Source: Paragordius varius
Taxonomy: Eukaryota; Nematomorpha
NCBI GenBank assembly: GCA_964247055.1
Contig: OZ176056.1
Coordinates: 496,001-560,000, forward strand
DNA: 64,000 bases
Direction of reading: 5' to 3'
Shown: positions 13,431 through 27,160 of the stretch, piece by piece
Position numbering within the stretch: the stretch's first letter is position 1
How the letters are laid out: each line of letters opens with the position of its first letter
Notes under the pieces: model-generated
What the model was told of the DNA's origin: nothing
The model's input: the letters and a program-made list of their open reading frames with translations, nothing else
Database searches by the model: none
Made by a program: the position numbers and the translations under genes

Positions 13431-15318
13431 CCTTAAAAATCGGATATTGGTCACCGGTGAACAAAATTATTTTTTATACATTCTCTTAGTAGGACTACAT
13501 CAAAATATAGAGATAGTTTGGCAAACTGTTTCATATCCGATTTTTACAACGATACTTTAAAAATTAATGTATAAAACTAGTCGCATCAATACTCAAGTTA
13601 AACTTTGTCCTTAAAAATCGAATATTGGTCACCGGTGAACAAAATTATTTTTTATACATTCTCTTAGTAAGACTACATCAAAATATAGAAATAGTTTGAC
13701 AAACTCTTTCTTATCCGATTTTTACAACGATACTTAAAAATTAATGTATTAAACTAGTCGCATCAATACTCAAGCTAAACATTGTCCTTAAAAATCGGAT
13801 ATTGGTCACCGGTGAACAAAACTATTTTTTATACATTCTCTTAGTAAGACTACATCAAAATATAGAGATAGTTTGACTAACCCTTTATTAAACTAGTCGC
13901 ATCAATACTCAAGTTAAACTTTGTCCTTAAAAATCGGATATTGGTCACGGGTGAACAAAATTATTTTTTATACATTCTCTTAGTAAGACTACATCAAAAT
14001 ATAGAGATAGTTTGACAAACTCTTTCATATCCGATTTTGACAACGATACTTTAAAAATTATGGTATTAAACCAGTCGCATCAATACTCAAGTTAAACTTT
14101 GTCCTTAAAAATCGGATATTGGTCACCGGTGAACAAAATTATTTTTTATACTCTTAGTAAGACTACATCAAAATATAGAGATAGTTTGACAAACTCTTTC
14201 ATATCCGATTTTTACAACGATACTTTAAAAATTATGGTATTAAACCAGACAATCAATACTCAAGTTAAAATTTGTCCTTAAAAATCGGATATTGGTCACC
14301 GGTGAACAAAATTATTTTTTATACATTCTCTTAGTAAGACTACATCAAAATATAGAGATAGTTTTACAAACTCTTTAATATCCGATTTTTACAACGATAC
14401 TTTAAAAATTAATGTATTAAACTATTCGCATCAATACTCAAGTTAAACTTTGTCCTTAAAAATCGGATATTGGTCACCGGTGAACAAAATGATTTTTTAT
14501 ACATTCTCTTAGTAAGACTACATCAAAATATAGAGATAGTTTGACAAACTCTTTCATATCCGATTTTTACAACGATACTTTTATAAAATTATGGTATTAA
14601 ACCAGTCGCATCAATACTCAAGTTAAACTTTGTCCTTAAAAATCGGATATTGGTCACCGGTGAACAAAATTATTTTTTATACTCTTAGTAAGACTACATC
14701 AAAATATAGAGATAGTTTGACAAACTCTTTCATCTCCGATTTTTACAACGATACTTTAAAAATTATGGTATTAAACCAGTCGCATTAATACTCAAGTTAA
14801 ACTTTGTCCTTAAAAATCGGATATTGGTCACCGGTGAACAAAATTATTTTATATACATTCTCTTAGTAAGACTACATCAAAATATAGAGATAGTTTGACT
14901 AACTCTTTCATATCCGATTTTTACAACGATACTTAAAAATTAATGTATTAAACTAGTCGCATCAATACTCAAGCTAAACATTGTCCTTAAAAATCGGATA
15001 TTGGTCACCGGTGAACAAAATTATTTTTTATACATTCTCTTAGTAGGACTACATCAAAATATAGAGATAGTTTGGCAAACTGTTTCATATCCGATTTTTA
15101 CAACGATACTTTAAAAATTAATGTATAAAACTAGTCGCATCAATACTCAAGTTAAACTTTGTCCTTAAAAATCGAATATTGGTCACCGGTGAACAAAATT
15201 ATTTTTTATACATTCTCTTAGTAAGACTACAGCAATAGAGATAGTTTGACAAACTCTTTCATATCCGATTTTTACAACGATACTTTAAAAATTAATGTAT
15301 AAAACTAGTCGTATCAAT
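13431..15318 (+). repeat. HOR2 copy 3 (partial, ~1,888 bp)
   Basis: This copy matches copy 2 at an offset of 2,438 bp up to the monomer with ctacagcaatag (about 15230). At 15309 it carries the 13-bp micro-duplication where copy 2 does not, and from there the order of subtypes no longer follows HOR2. The loss of match marks an exchange point near 15310. Confidence 0.87.
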
Positions 15319-15954
15319 AAATCGCATCAATACTCAAGTTAAACTTTGTCCTTAAAAATCGGATATTGGTCACCGGTGAACAAAATTATTTTTTATACAT
15401 TCTCTTAGTAGGACTACATCAAAATATAGAGATAGTTTGGCAAACTCTTTCATATCCGATTTTTACAACGATACTTTAAAAATTAATGTATAAAACTAGT
15501 CGCATCAATACTCAAGTTAAACTTTATCCTTAAAAATCGGATATTGGTCACCGGTGAACAAAATATTTTTTATACATTCTCTTAGCAAGACTACATCAAA
15601 ATATAGAGATAGTTTGACAAACTCTTTTATATCCGATTTTTACAACGATACTTTAAAAATTAATGTATAAAACTAGTCGTATCAATAAATCGCATCAATA
15701 CTCAAGTTAAACTTTGTCCTTAAAAATCGGATATTGGTCACCGGTGAACAAAATTATTTTTTATACATTCTCTTAGTAGGACTACATCAAAATATAGAGA
15801 TAGTTTGGCAAACTGTATATCCGATTTTTACAACGATACTTTAAAAATTAATGTAAAAAACTAGTCGCATCAATACTCAAGTTAAACTTTGTCCTTAAAA
15901 ATCCAATATTGGTCACCGGTGAACAAAATTATTTTTTATACATTCTCTTAGGAA
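15319..15954 (+). repeat. Transition between HOR2 and HOR3
   Basis: About three and a half monomers lie here with private features. These include agtaggactac with tttggcaaactc, an aaaatattttt stretch one or two bases short, a second 13-bp micro-duplication (15677), a 3-bp loss in aactgtatatccg, and aaaatccaatatt near 15900. They do not fit either neighbouring HOR. Only satellite sequence is present. Confidence 0.75.
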
Positions 15955-18033
15955 GACTACATCAAAATATAGAAATAGTTTGACAAACTCTTTCATATCC
16001 GATTTTTACAACGATACTTAAAAATTAATGTATTAAACTAGTCGCATCAATACTCAAGCTAAACATTGTCCTTAAAAATCGGATATTGGTCACCGGTGAA
16101 CAAAACTATTTTTTATACATTCTCTCAGTAAGACTATATCAAAATATAGAGATAGTTTGACAAACTCTTTCATATCCGATTTTTACAACGATACTTTAAA
16201 AATTAATGTATTAAACTAGTCGCATCAATACTCAAGTTAAACTTTGTCCTTAAAAATCGGATATTGGTCACGGGTGAACAAAATTATTTTTTATACATTC
16301 TCTTAGTAAGACTACATCAAAATATAGAGATAGTTTTACAAACTCTTTAATATCCGATTTTTACAACGATACTTTAAAAATTAATGTATTAAACTATTCG
16401 CATCAATACTCAAGTTAAACTTTGTCCTTAAAAATCGGATATTGGTCACCGGTGAACAAAATAATTTTTTATACATTCTCTTAGTAAGACTACATCAAAA
16501 TATAGAGATAGTTTGACAAACTCTTTCATATCCGATTTTTACAACGATACTTTTATAAAATTATGGTATTAAACCAGTCGCATCAATACTCAAGTTAAAC
16601 TTTGTCCTTAAAAATCGGATATTGGTCACCGGTGAACAAAATTATTTTTTATACTCTTAGTAAGACTACATCAAAATATAGAGATAGTTTGACAAACTCT
16701 TTCATCTCCGATTTTTACAACGATACTTTAAAAATTATGGTATTAAACCAGTCGCATTAATACTCAAGTTAAACTTTGTCCTTAAAAATCGCATATTGGT
16801 CACCGGTGAACAAAATTATTTTTTATACATTCTCTTAGTAGGACTACATCAAAATATAGAGATAGTTTGGCAAACTGTTTCATATCCGATTCTTACAACG
16901 ATACTTTAAAAATTAATGTAAACTAGTCGCATCAATACTCAAGTTAAACTTTGTCCTTAAAAATCGAATATTGGTCACCGGTGAACAAAATTATTTTTTA
17001 TACATTCTCTTAGTAAGACTACATCAAAATATAGAAATAGTTTGACAAACTCTTTCTTATCCGATTTTTACAACGATACTTAAAAATTAATGTATTAAAC
17101 TAGTCGCATCAATACTCAAGCTAAACATGTCCTTAAAAATCGGATATTGGTCACCGGTGAACAAAACTATTTTTTATACATTCTCTTAGTAAGACTACAT
17201 CAAAATATAGAGATAGTTTGACTAACTCTTTATTAAACTAGTCGCATATACTCAAGTTAAACTTTGTCCTTAAAAATCGGATATTGGTCACGGGTGAACA
17301 AAATTATTTTTTATACATTCTCTTAGTAAGACTACATCAAAATATAGAGATAGTTTGACAAACTCTTTCATATCCGATTTTGACAACGATACTTTAAAAA
17401 TTATGGTATTAAACCAGTCGCATCAATACTCAAGTTAAACTTTGTCCTTAAAAATCGGATATTGGTCACCGGTGAACAAAATTATTTTTTATACTCTTAG
17501 TAAGACTACATCAAAATATAGAGATAGTTTGACAAACTCTTTCATATCCGATTTTTACAACGATACTTTAAAAATTATGGTATTAAACCAGACAATCATA
17601 CTCAAGTTAAAATTTGTCCTTAAAAATCGGATATTGGTCACCGGTGAACAAAATTATTTTTTATACATTCTCTTAGTAAGACTACATCAAAATATAGAGA
17701 TAGTTTTACAAACTCTTTAATATCCGATTTTTACAACGATACTTTAAAAATTAATGTATTAAACTATTCGCATCAATACTCAAGTTAAACTTTGTCCTTA
17801 AAAATCGGATATTGGTCACCGGTGAACAAAATAATTTTTTATACATTCTCTTAGTAAGACTACATCAAAATATAGAGATAGTTTGACAAACTTCTTCATA
17901 TCCGATTTTTACAACGATACTTTTATAAAATTATGGTATCAAACCAGTCGCATCAATACTCAAGTTAAACTTTGTCCTTAAAAATCGGATATTGGTCACC
18001 GGTGAACAAAATTATTTTTTATACTCTTAGTAA
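15955..18033 (+). repeat. HOR3 copy 1 (~2,079 bp)
   Basis: Landmarks recur 2,079-2,085 bp downstream: agaaatag (15971 and 18050), ctctcagtaagactatatc (16122 and 18201), aaatcgcatatt, the 139-bp truncated monomer (17231 and 19313) and the tatactcttag monomer (17442 and 19526). This copy has small private deletions: 3 bp at gtaaactag near 16918, 2 bp at gcatatactc near 17246, and 1 bp at acaatcatactc near 17595. They account for the change in offset. The 1-bp loss lets a spurious frame run on into the next monomer. Confidence 0.87.
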
Positions 18034-20117
18034 GACTACATCAAAATATAGAAATAGTTTGACAAACTCTTTCATATCCGATTTTTACAACGATACTTAA
18101 AAATTAATGTATTAAACTAGTCGCATCAATACTCAAGCTAAACATTGTCCTTAAAAATCGGATATTGGTCACCGGTGAACAAAACTATTTTTTATACATT
18201 CTCTCAGTAAGACTATATCAAAATATAGAGATAGTTTGACAAACTCTTTCATATCCGATTTTTACAACGATACTTTAAAAATTAATGTATTAAACTAGTC
18301 GCATCAATACTCAAGTTAAACTTTGTCCTTAAAAATCGGATATTGGTCACGGGTGAACAAAATTATTTTTTATACATTCTCTTAGTAAGACTACATCAAA
18401 ATATAGAGATAGTTTTACAAACTCTTTAATATCCGATTTTTACAACGATACTTTAAAAATTAATGTATTAAACTATTCGCATCAATACTCAAGTTAAACT
18501 TTGTCCTTAAAAATCGGATATTGGTCACCGGTGAACAAAATAATTTTTTATACATTCTCTTAGTAAGACTACATCAAAATATAGAGATAGTTTGACAAAC
18601 TCTTTCATATCCGATTTTTACAACGATACTTTTATAAAATTATGGTATTAAACCAGTCGCATCAATACTCAAGTTAAACTTTGTCCTTAAAAATCGGATA
18701 TTGGTCACCGGTGAACAAAATTATTTTTTATACTCTTAGTAAGACTACATCAAAATATAGAGATAGTTTGACAAACTCTTTCATCTCCGATTTTTACAAC
18801 GATACTTTAAAAATTATGGTATTAAACCAGTCGCATTAATACTCAAGTTAAACTTTGTCCTTAAAAATCGCATATTGGTCACCGGTGAACAAAATTATTT
18901 TTTATACATTCTCTTAGTAGGACTACATCAAAATATAGAGATAGTTTGGCAAACTGTTTCATATCCGATTCTTACAACGATACTTTAAAAATTAATGTAT
19001 AAAACTAGTCGCATCAATACTCAAGTTAAACTTTGTCCTTAAAAATCGAATATTGGTCACCGGTGAACAAAATTATTTTTTATACATTCTCTTAGTAAGA
19101 CTACATCAAAATATAGAAATAGTTTGACAAACTCTTTCTTATCCGATTTTTACAACGATACTTAAAAATTAATGTATTAAACTAGTCGCATCAATACTCA
19201 AGCTAAACATGTCCTTAAAAATCGGATATTGGTCACCGGTGAACAAAACTATTTTTTATACATTCTCTTAGTAAGACTACATCAAAATATAGAGATAGTT
19301 TGACTAACTCTTTATTAAACTAGTCGCATCAATACTCAAGTTAAACTTTGTCCTTAAAAATCGGATATTGGTCACGGGTGAACAAAATTATTTTTTATAC
19401 ATTCTCTTAGTAAGACTACATCAAAATATAGAGATAGTTTGACAAACTCTTTCATATCCGATTTTGACAACGATACTTTAAAAATTATGGTATTAAACCA
19501 GTCGCATCAATACTCAAGTTAAACTTTGTCCTTAAAAATCGGATATTGGTCACCGGTGAACAAAATTATTTTTTATACTCTTAGTAAGACTACATCAAAA
19601 TATAGAGATAGTTTGACAAACTCTTTCATATCCGATTTTTACAACGATACTTTAAAAATTATGGTATTAAACCAGACAATCAATACTCAAGTTAAAATTT
19701 GTCCTTAAAAATCGGATATTGGTCACCGGTGAACAAAATTATTTTTTATACATTCTCTTAGTAAGACTACATCAAAATATAGAGATAGTTTTACAAACTC
19801 TTTAATATCCGATTTTTACAACGATACTTTAAAAATTAATGTATTAAACTATTCGCATCAATACTCAAGTTAAACTTTGTCCTTAAAAATCGGATATTGG
19901 TCACCGGTGAACAAAATAATTTTTTATACATTCTCTTAGTAAGACTACATCAAAATATAGAGATAGTTTGACAAACTCTTTCATATCCGATTTTTACAAC
20001 GATACTTTTATAAAATTATGGTATTAAACCAGTCGCATCAATACTCAAGTTAAACTTTGTCCTTAAAAATCGGATATTGGTCACCGGTGAACAAAATTAT
20101 TTTTTATACTCTTAGTA
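18034..20117 (+). repeat. HOR3 copy 2 (~2,084 bp)
   Basis: This is the second copy of HOR3. Its first monomer (from about 17982) is a hybrid: it begins like the shortened tatactcttag type and continues like the agaaatag type. The exchange point is therefore inside a monomer, roughly 18020-18050. The copy overlaps the start of the next, 2,433-bp HOR (from 19291), because that later duplication used part of HOR3 as its template. Confidence 0.85.
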
Positions 20118-21723
20118 AGACTACATCAAAATATAGAGATAGTTTGACAAACTCTTTCTTCTCCGATTTTTACAACGATACTTTAAAAATTATGGTATTA
20201 AACCAGTCGCATTAATACTCAAGTTAAACTTTGTCCTTAAAAATCGGATATTGGTCACCGGTGAACAAAATTATTTTATATACATTCTCTTAGTAAGACT
20301 ACATCAAAATATAGAGATAGTTTGACAAACTCTTTCATATCCGATTTTTGCAACGATACTTTAAAAATTAATGTATAAAACTAATCGCATCAATACTCAA
20401 GCTAAACATTGTCCTTAAAAATCGGATATTGGTCACCGGTGAACAAAACTATTTTTTATACATTCTCTTAGTAAGACTACAGCAATAGAGATAGTTTGAC
20501 AAACTCTTTCATATCCGATTTTTACAACGATACTTTAAAAATTAATGTATAAAACTAGTCGTATCAATAAATCGCATCAATACTCAAGTTAAACTTTGTC
20601 CTTAAAAATCGGATTGGTCACCGGTGAACAAAATTATTTTATATACATTCTCTTAGTAAGACTACATTAAAGAGATAATTTGACAAATTCTTTCATATCC
20701 GATTTTTACAACGATACTTTAAAAATTAATGTATAAAACTAGTCGCATCAATACTCAAGTTAAACTTTGTCCTTAAAAATCGGATATTGGTCACAGGTGA
20801 ACAAAACTATTTTTACATTATCTTAGTAGGACTACATCAAAATATAGAGATAGTTTGACAAACTCTTTCATATCCGATTTTTACAACGATACTTTAAAAA
20901 TTAATGTATAAAACTAGTCGCATCATTAGTCAAGTCTTTGTCCTTAAAAATCGGATATTGGTCGCCGGTAAAGAAAATTATTTTTTATACATTCTCTTAG
21001 TAGTACTACATCAAAATATAGAGATAGTTTGACAAACTCTTTCATATCCGATTTTTACAACGATACTTTAAAAATTAATGTATAAAACTAGCCGCATCAT
21101 TAGTCAAATTAAATTGTCCTTATAAATCTGATATTGGTCACCGGTGAACAAAATTAATTTTTATACATTCTCTTAATAGGACTACATCATAATATAAAGA
21201 TATTTTGACAAATTCTTTCATATCCGATTTTTACAGCGATACTTTAAAAATTAATGTATAAAACTAGTCGCATCAATACTCAAGATAAACTTTGTCCTTA
21301 AAAATCGGATATTGGTCACAGGTGAACAAAATTATTTTTTTTACATTATCATAGTAGGACTACATCAAAATATAGAGATAGTTTGACAAACTCTTTCATA
21401 TCCGATTTTTACAGCGATACTTTAAAAAATAATGTATAAAAGTAGTCGCATCAATACTCAAGTTAAACTTTGTCCGTAAAAATCGGATATTGGTCACAGG
21501 TTAACAAAACTATTTTTTATACATTCTCTTAGTAAGACTACATCAAAATATAGAGATAGTTTGACATTTCATATCCGATTTTTACAGCGATACTTTAAAA
21601 ATTATGGTATTAAACCAGACAATCAATACTCAAGTTAAAATTTGTCCTTAAAAATCGGATATTGGTCACCGGTGAACAAAATTATTTTTTATACATTCTC
21701 TTAGTAAGACTACATCAAAATAT
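19291..21723 (+). repeat. HOR4 copy 1 (2,433 bp)
   Basis: It starts at the truncated monomer (19313) and runs through tatactcttag (19526), gttttacaaac, acttttataaaa, cttctccg, ttttgcaacg and ctacagcaatag (20481). It then passes into a more diverged group: cggattgg, caccggtg changed to cacaggtg, cgccggtaaag, ccttataaatctg, gtccgtaaaaatcgg and gtttgacatttc. Every one of these landmarks reappears 2,433 bp later. The diverged group is also used in the later 47-59 kb region. Confidence 0.88.
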
Positions 21724-24166
21724 AGAGATAGTTTGACTAACTCTTTATTAAACTAGTCGCATCAATACTCAAGTTAAACTTTGTCCTTAAAAATCGGATA
21801 TTGGTCACGGGTGAACAAAATTATTTTTTATACATTCTCTTAGTAAGACTACATCAAAATATAGAGATAGTTTGACAAACTCTTTCATATCCGATTTTGA
21901 CAACGATACTTTAAAAATTATGGTATTAAACCAGTCGCATCAATACTCAAGTTAAACTTTGTCCTTAAAAATCGGATATTGGTCACCGGTGAACAAAATT
22001 ATTTTTTATACTCTTAGTAAGACTACATCAAAATATAGAGATAGTTTGACAAACTCTTTCATATCCGATTTTTACAACGATACTTTAAAAATTATGGTAT
22101 TAAACCAGACAATCAATACTCAAGTTAAAATTTGTCCTTAAAAATCGGATATTGGTCACCGGTGAACAAAATTATTTTTTATACATTCTCTTAGTAAGAC
22201 TACATCAAAATATAGAGATAGTTTTACAAACTCTTTAATATCCGATTTTTACAACGATACTTTAAAAATTAATGTATTAAACTATTCGCATCAATACTCA
22301 AGTTAAACTTTGTCCTTAAAAATCGGATATTGGTCACCGGTGAACAAAATAATTTTTTATACATTCTCTTAGTAAGACTACATCAAAATATAGAGATAGT
22401 TTGACAAACTCTTTCATATCCGATTTTTACAACGATACTTTTATAAAATTATGGTATTAAACCAGTCGCATCAATACTCAAGTTAAACTTTGTCCTTAAA
22501 AATCGGATATTGGTCACCGGTGAACAAAATTATTTTTTATACTCTTAGTAAGACTACATCAAAATATAGAGATAGTTTGACAAACTCTTTCTTCTCCGAT
22601 TTTTACAACGATACTTTAAAAATTATGGTATTAAACCAGTCGCATTAATACTCAAGTTAAACTTTGTCCTTAAAAATCGGATATTGGTCACCGGTGAACA
22701 AAATTATTTTATATACATTCTCTTAGTAAGACTACATCAAAATATAGAGATAGTTTGACAAACTCTTTCATATCCGATTTTTGCAACGATACTTTAAAAA
22801 TTAATGTATAAAACTAATCGCATCAATACTCAAGCTAAACATTGTCCTTAAAAATCGGATATTGGTCACCGGTGAACAAAACTATTTTTTATACATTCTC
22901 TTAGTAAGACTACAGCAATAGAGATAGTTTGACAAACTCTTTCATATCCGATTTTTACAACGATACTTTAAAAATTAATGTATAAAACTAGTCGTATCAA
23001 TAAATCGCATCAATACTCAAGTTAAACTTTGTCCTTAAAAATCGGATTGGTCACCGGTGAACAAAATTATTTTATATACATTCTCTTAGTAAGACTACAT
23101 TAAAGAGATAATTTGACAAATTCTTTCATATCCGATTTTTACAACGATACTTTAAAAATTAATGTATAAAACTAGTCGCATCAATACTCAAGTTAAACTT
23201 TGTCCTTAAAAATCGGATATTGGTCACAGGTGAACAAAACTATTTTTACATTATCTTAGTAGGACTACATCAAAATATAGAGATAGTTTGACAAACTCTT
23301 TCATATCCGATTTTTACAACGATACTTTAAAAATTAATGTATAAAACTAGTCGCATCATTAGTCAAGTCTTTGTCCTTAAAAATCGGATATTGGTCGCCG
23401 GTAAAGAAAATTATTTTTTATACATTCTCTTAGTAGTACTACATCAAAATATAGAGATAGTTTGACAAACTCTTTCATATCCGATTTTTACAACGATACT
23501 TTAAAAATTAATGTATAAAACTAGCCGCATCATTAGTCAAATTAAATTGTCCTTATAAATCTGATATTGGTCACCGGTGAACAAAATTAATTTTTATACA
23601 TTCTCTTAATAGGACTACATCATAATATAAAGATATTTTGACAAATTCTTTCATATCCGATTTTTACAGCGATACTTTAAAAATTAATGTATAAAACTAG
23701 TCGCATCAATACTCAAGATAAACTTTGTCCTTAAAAATCGGATATTGGTCACAGGTGAACAAAATTATTTTTTTTACATTATCATAGTAGGACTACATCA
23801 AAATATAGAGATAGTTTGACAAACTCTTTCATATCCGATTTTTACAGCGATACTTTAAAAAATAATGTATAAAAGTAGTCGCATCAATACTCAAGTTAAA
23901 CTTTGTCCGTAAAAATCGGATATTGGTCACAGGTTAACAAAACTATTTTTTATACATTCTCTTAGTAAGACTACATCAAAATATAGAGATAGTTTGACAT
24001 TTCATATCCGATTTTTACAGCGATACTTTAAAAATTATGGTATTAAACCAGACAATCAATACTCAAGTTAAAATTTGTCCTTAAAAATCGGATATTGGTC
24101 ACCGGTGAACAAAATTATTTTTTATACATTCTCTTAGTAAGACTACATCAAAATATAGAGATAGTT
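21724..24166 (+). repeat. HOR4 copy 2 (~2,433 bp)
   Basis: Same order as copy 1 at an offset of 2,433 bp (for example 19301 to 21734, 19526 to 21959, 20481 to 22914). The first monomer, at about 21650, is a hybrid that changes from the copy-1 end type to the truncated type within one repeat. The match to copy 1 stops near 24166, where gtttgac is replaced by gttttac and the next unit begins. Confidence 0.88.
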
Positions 24167-26112
24167 TTACAAACTCTTTAATATCCGATTTTTACAACGA
24201 TACTTTAAAAATTAATGTATTAAACTATTCGCATCAATACTCAAGTTAAACTTTGTCCTTAAAAATCGGATATTGGTCACCGGTGAACAAAATAATTTTT
24301 TATACATTCTCTTAGTAAGACTACATCAAAATATAGAGATAGTTTGACAAACTCTTTAATATCCGATTTTTACAACGATACTTTTATAAAATTATGGTAT
24401 TAAACCAGTCGCATCAATACTCAAGTTAAACTTTGTCCTTAAAAATCGGATATTGGTCACCGGTGAACAAAATTATTTTATATACATTCTCTTAGTAAGA
24501 CTACATCAAAATATAGAGATAGTTTGACAAACTCTTTCATATCCGATTTTTGCAACGATACTTTAAAAATTAATGTATAAAACTAATCGCATCAATACTC
24601 AAGCTAAACATTGTCCTTAAAAATCGGATATTGGTCACCGGTGAACAAAACTATTTTTTATACATTCTCTTAGTAAGACTACAGCAATAGAGATAGTTTG
24701 ACAAACTCTTTCATATCCGATTTTTACAACGATACTTTAAAAATTAATGTATAAAACTAGTCGTATCAATAAATCGCATCAATACTCAAGTTAAACTTTG
24801 TCCTTAAAAATCGGATTGGTCACCGGTGAACAAAATTATTTTATATACATTCTCTTAGTAAGACTACATCAAAATATAGAGATAATTTGACAAATTCTTT
24901 CATATCCGATTTTTACAACGATACTTTAAAAATTAATGTATAAAACTAGTCGCATCAATACTCAAGTTAAACTTTGTCCTTAAAAATCGGATATTGGTCG
25001 CCGGTAAAGAAAATTATTTAATATACATTCTCTTAGTAGGACTACATCAATATATAGAGATAGTTTGACAAACTCTTTCATATCCGATTTTTACAGCGAT
25101 ACTTTAAAAATTAATGTATAAAACTAGTCGCATCAATACTCAAGTTAAACTTTGTCCTTAAAAATCGGATATTGGTCACAGGTGAACAAAACTATTTTTA
25201 CATTATCTTAGTAGGACTACATCAAAATATAGAGATAGTTTGACAAACTCTTTCATATCCGATTTTTACAACGATACTTTAAAAATTAATGTATAAAACT
25301 AGTCGCATCATTAGTCAAGTCTTTGTCCTTAAAAATCGGATATTGGTCGCCGGTAAAGAAAATTATTTTTTATACATTCTCTTAGTAGTACTACATCAAA
25401 ATATAGAGATAGTTTGACAAACTCTTTCATATCCGATTTTTACAACGATACTTTAAAAATTAATGTATAAAACTAGCCGCATCATTAGTCAAATTAAATT
25501 GTCCTTATAAATCTGATATTGGTCACCGGTGAACAAAATTAATTTTTATACATTCTCTTAATAGGACTACATCATAATATAAAGATATTTTGACAAATTC
25601 TTTCATATCCGATTTTTACAGCGATACTTTAAAAATTAATGTATAAAACTAGTCGCATCAATACTCAAGATAAACTTTGTCCTTAAAAATCGGATATTGG
25701 TCACAGGTGAACAAAATTATTTTTTTTACATTATCATAGTAGGACTACATCAAAATATAGAGATAGTTTGACAAACTCTTTCATATCCGATTTTTACAGC
25801 GATACTTTAAAAAATAATGTATAAAAGTAGTCGCATCAATACTCAAGTTAAACTTTGTCCGTAAAAATCGGATATTGGTCACAGGTTAACAAAACTATTT
25901 TTTATACATTCTCTTAGTAAGACTACATCAAAATATAGAGATAGTTTGACATTTCATATCCGATTTTTACAGCGATACTTTAAAAATTATGGTATTAAAC
26001 CAGACAATCAATACTCAAGTTAAAATTTGTCCTTAAAAATCGGATATTGGTCACCGGTGAACAAAATTATTTTTTATACATTCTCTTAGTAAGACTACAT
26101 CAAAATATAGAG
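24161..26112 (+). repeat. HOR5 copy 1 (1,952 bp, 11 monomers)
   Basis: It starts at a gttttacaaactctttaat monomer and contains acttttataaaa, ttttgcaacg, ctacagcaatag (24683), cggattgg, cgccggtaaag with atttaatatac, cacaggtg, cgccggtaaag with agtagtac, ccttataaatctg, gtccgtaaaaatcgg and gtttgacatttc. All are displaced by 1,952 bp in the next copy (24161 to 26113, 24683 to 26635). Relative to HOR4 it lacks the catctccg/cttctccg monomer and some others. Confidence 0.87.
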
Positions 26113-27160
26113 ATAGTTTTACAAACTCTTTAATATCCGATTTTTACAACGATACTTTAAAAATTAATGTATTAAACTATTCGCATCAATACTCAAGTTA
26201 AACTTTGTCCTTAAAAATCGGATATTGGTCACCGGTGAACAAAATAATTTTTTATACATTCTCTTAGTAAGACTACATCAAAATATAGAGATAGTTTGAC
26301 AAACTCTTTAATATCCGATTTTTACAACGATACTTTTATAAAATTATGGTATTAAACCAGTCGCATCAATACTCAAGTTAAACTTTGTCCTTAAAAATCG
26401 GATATTGGTCACCGGTGAACAAAATTATTTTATATACATTCTCTTAGTAAGACTACATCAAAATATAGAGATAGTTTGACAAACTCTTTCATATCCGATT
26501 TTTGCAACGATACTTTAAAAATTAATGTATAAAACTAATCGCATCAATACTCAAGCTAAACATTGTCCTTAAAAATCGGATATTGGTCACCGGTGAACAA
26601 AACTATTTTTTATACATTCTCTTAGTAAGACTACAGCAATAGAGATAGTTTGACAAACTCTTTCATATCCGATTTTTACAACGATACTTTAAAAATTAAT
26701 GTATAAAACTAGTCGTATCAATAAATCGCATCAATACTCAAGTTAAACTTTGTCCTTAAAAATCGGATTGGTCACCGGTGAACAAAATTATTTTATATAC
26801 ATTCTCTTAGTAAGACTACATCAAAATATAGAGATAATTTGACAAATTCTTTCATATCCGATTTTTACAACGATACTTTAAAAATTAATGTATAAAACTA
26901 GTCGCATCAATACTCAAGTTAAACTTTGTCCTTAAAAATCGGATATTGGTCGCCGGTAAAGAAAATTATTTAATATACATTCTCTTAGTAGGACTACATC
27001 AATATATAGAGATAGTTTGACAAACTCTTTCATATCCGATTTTTACAGCGATACTTTAAAAATTAATGTATAAAACTAGTCGCATCAATACTCAAGTTAA
27101 ACTTTGTCCTTAAAAATCGGATATTGGTCACAGGTGAACAAAACTATTTTTACATTATCT
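26113..27160 (+). repeat. HOR5 copy 2 (partial, ~1,050 bp)
   Basis: Matches copy 1 at 1,952 bp up to about 27160. There aggaatacatc and catatctg appear in place of aggactacatc and catatccg, and the following monomers change to another order (caccggttaac, then gtgtctaaaaaatcgg near 27460). Confidence 0.82.

Noticed and set aside
17442-17720. Longer open frame of 92 codons
   Set aside because: It is the same spurious frame carried into the next monomer by a private 1-bp deletion (acaatcatactc near 17595). The second half repeats the monomer in another frame, which is what chance read-through gives.
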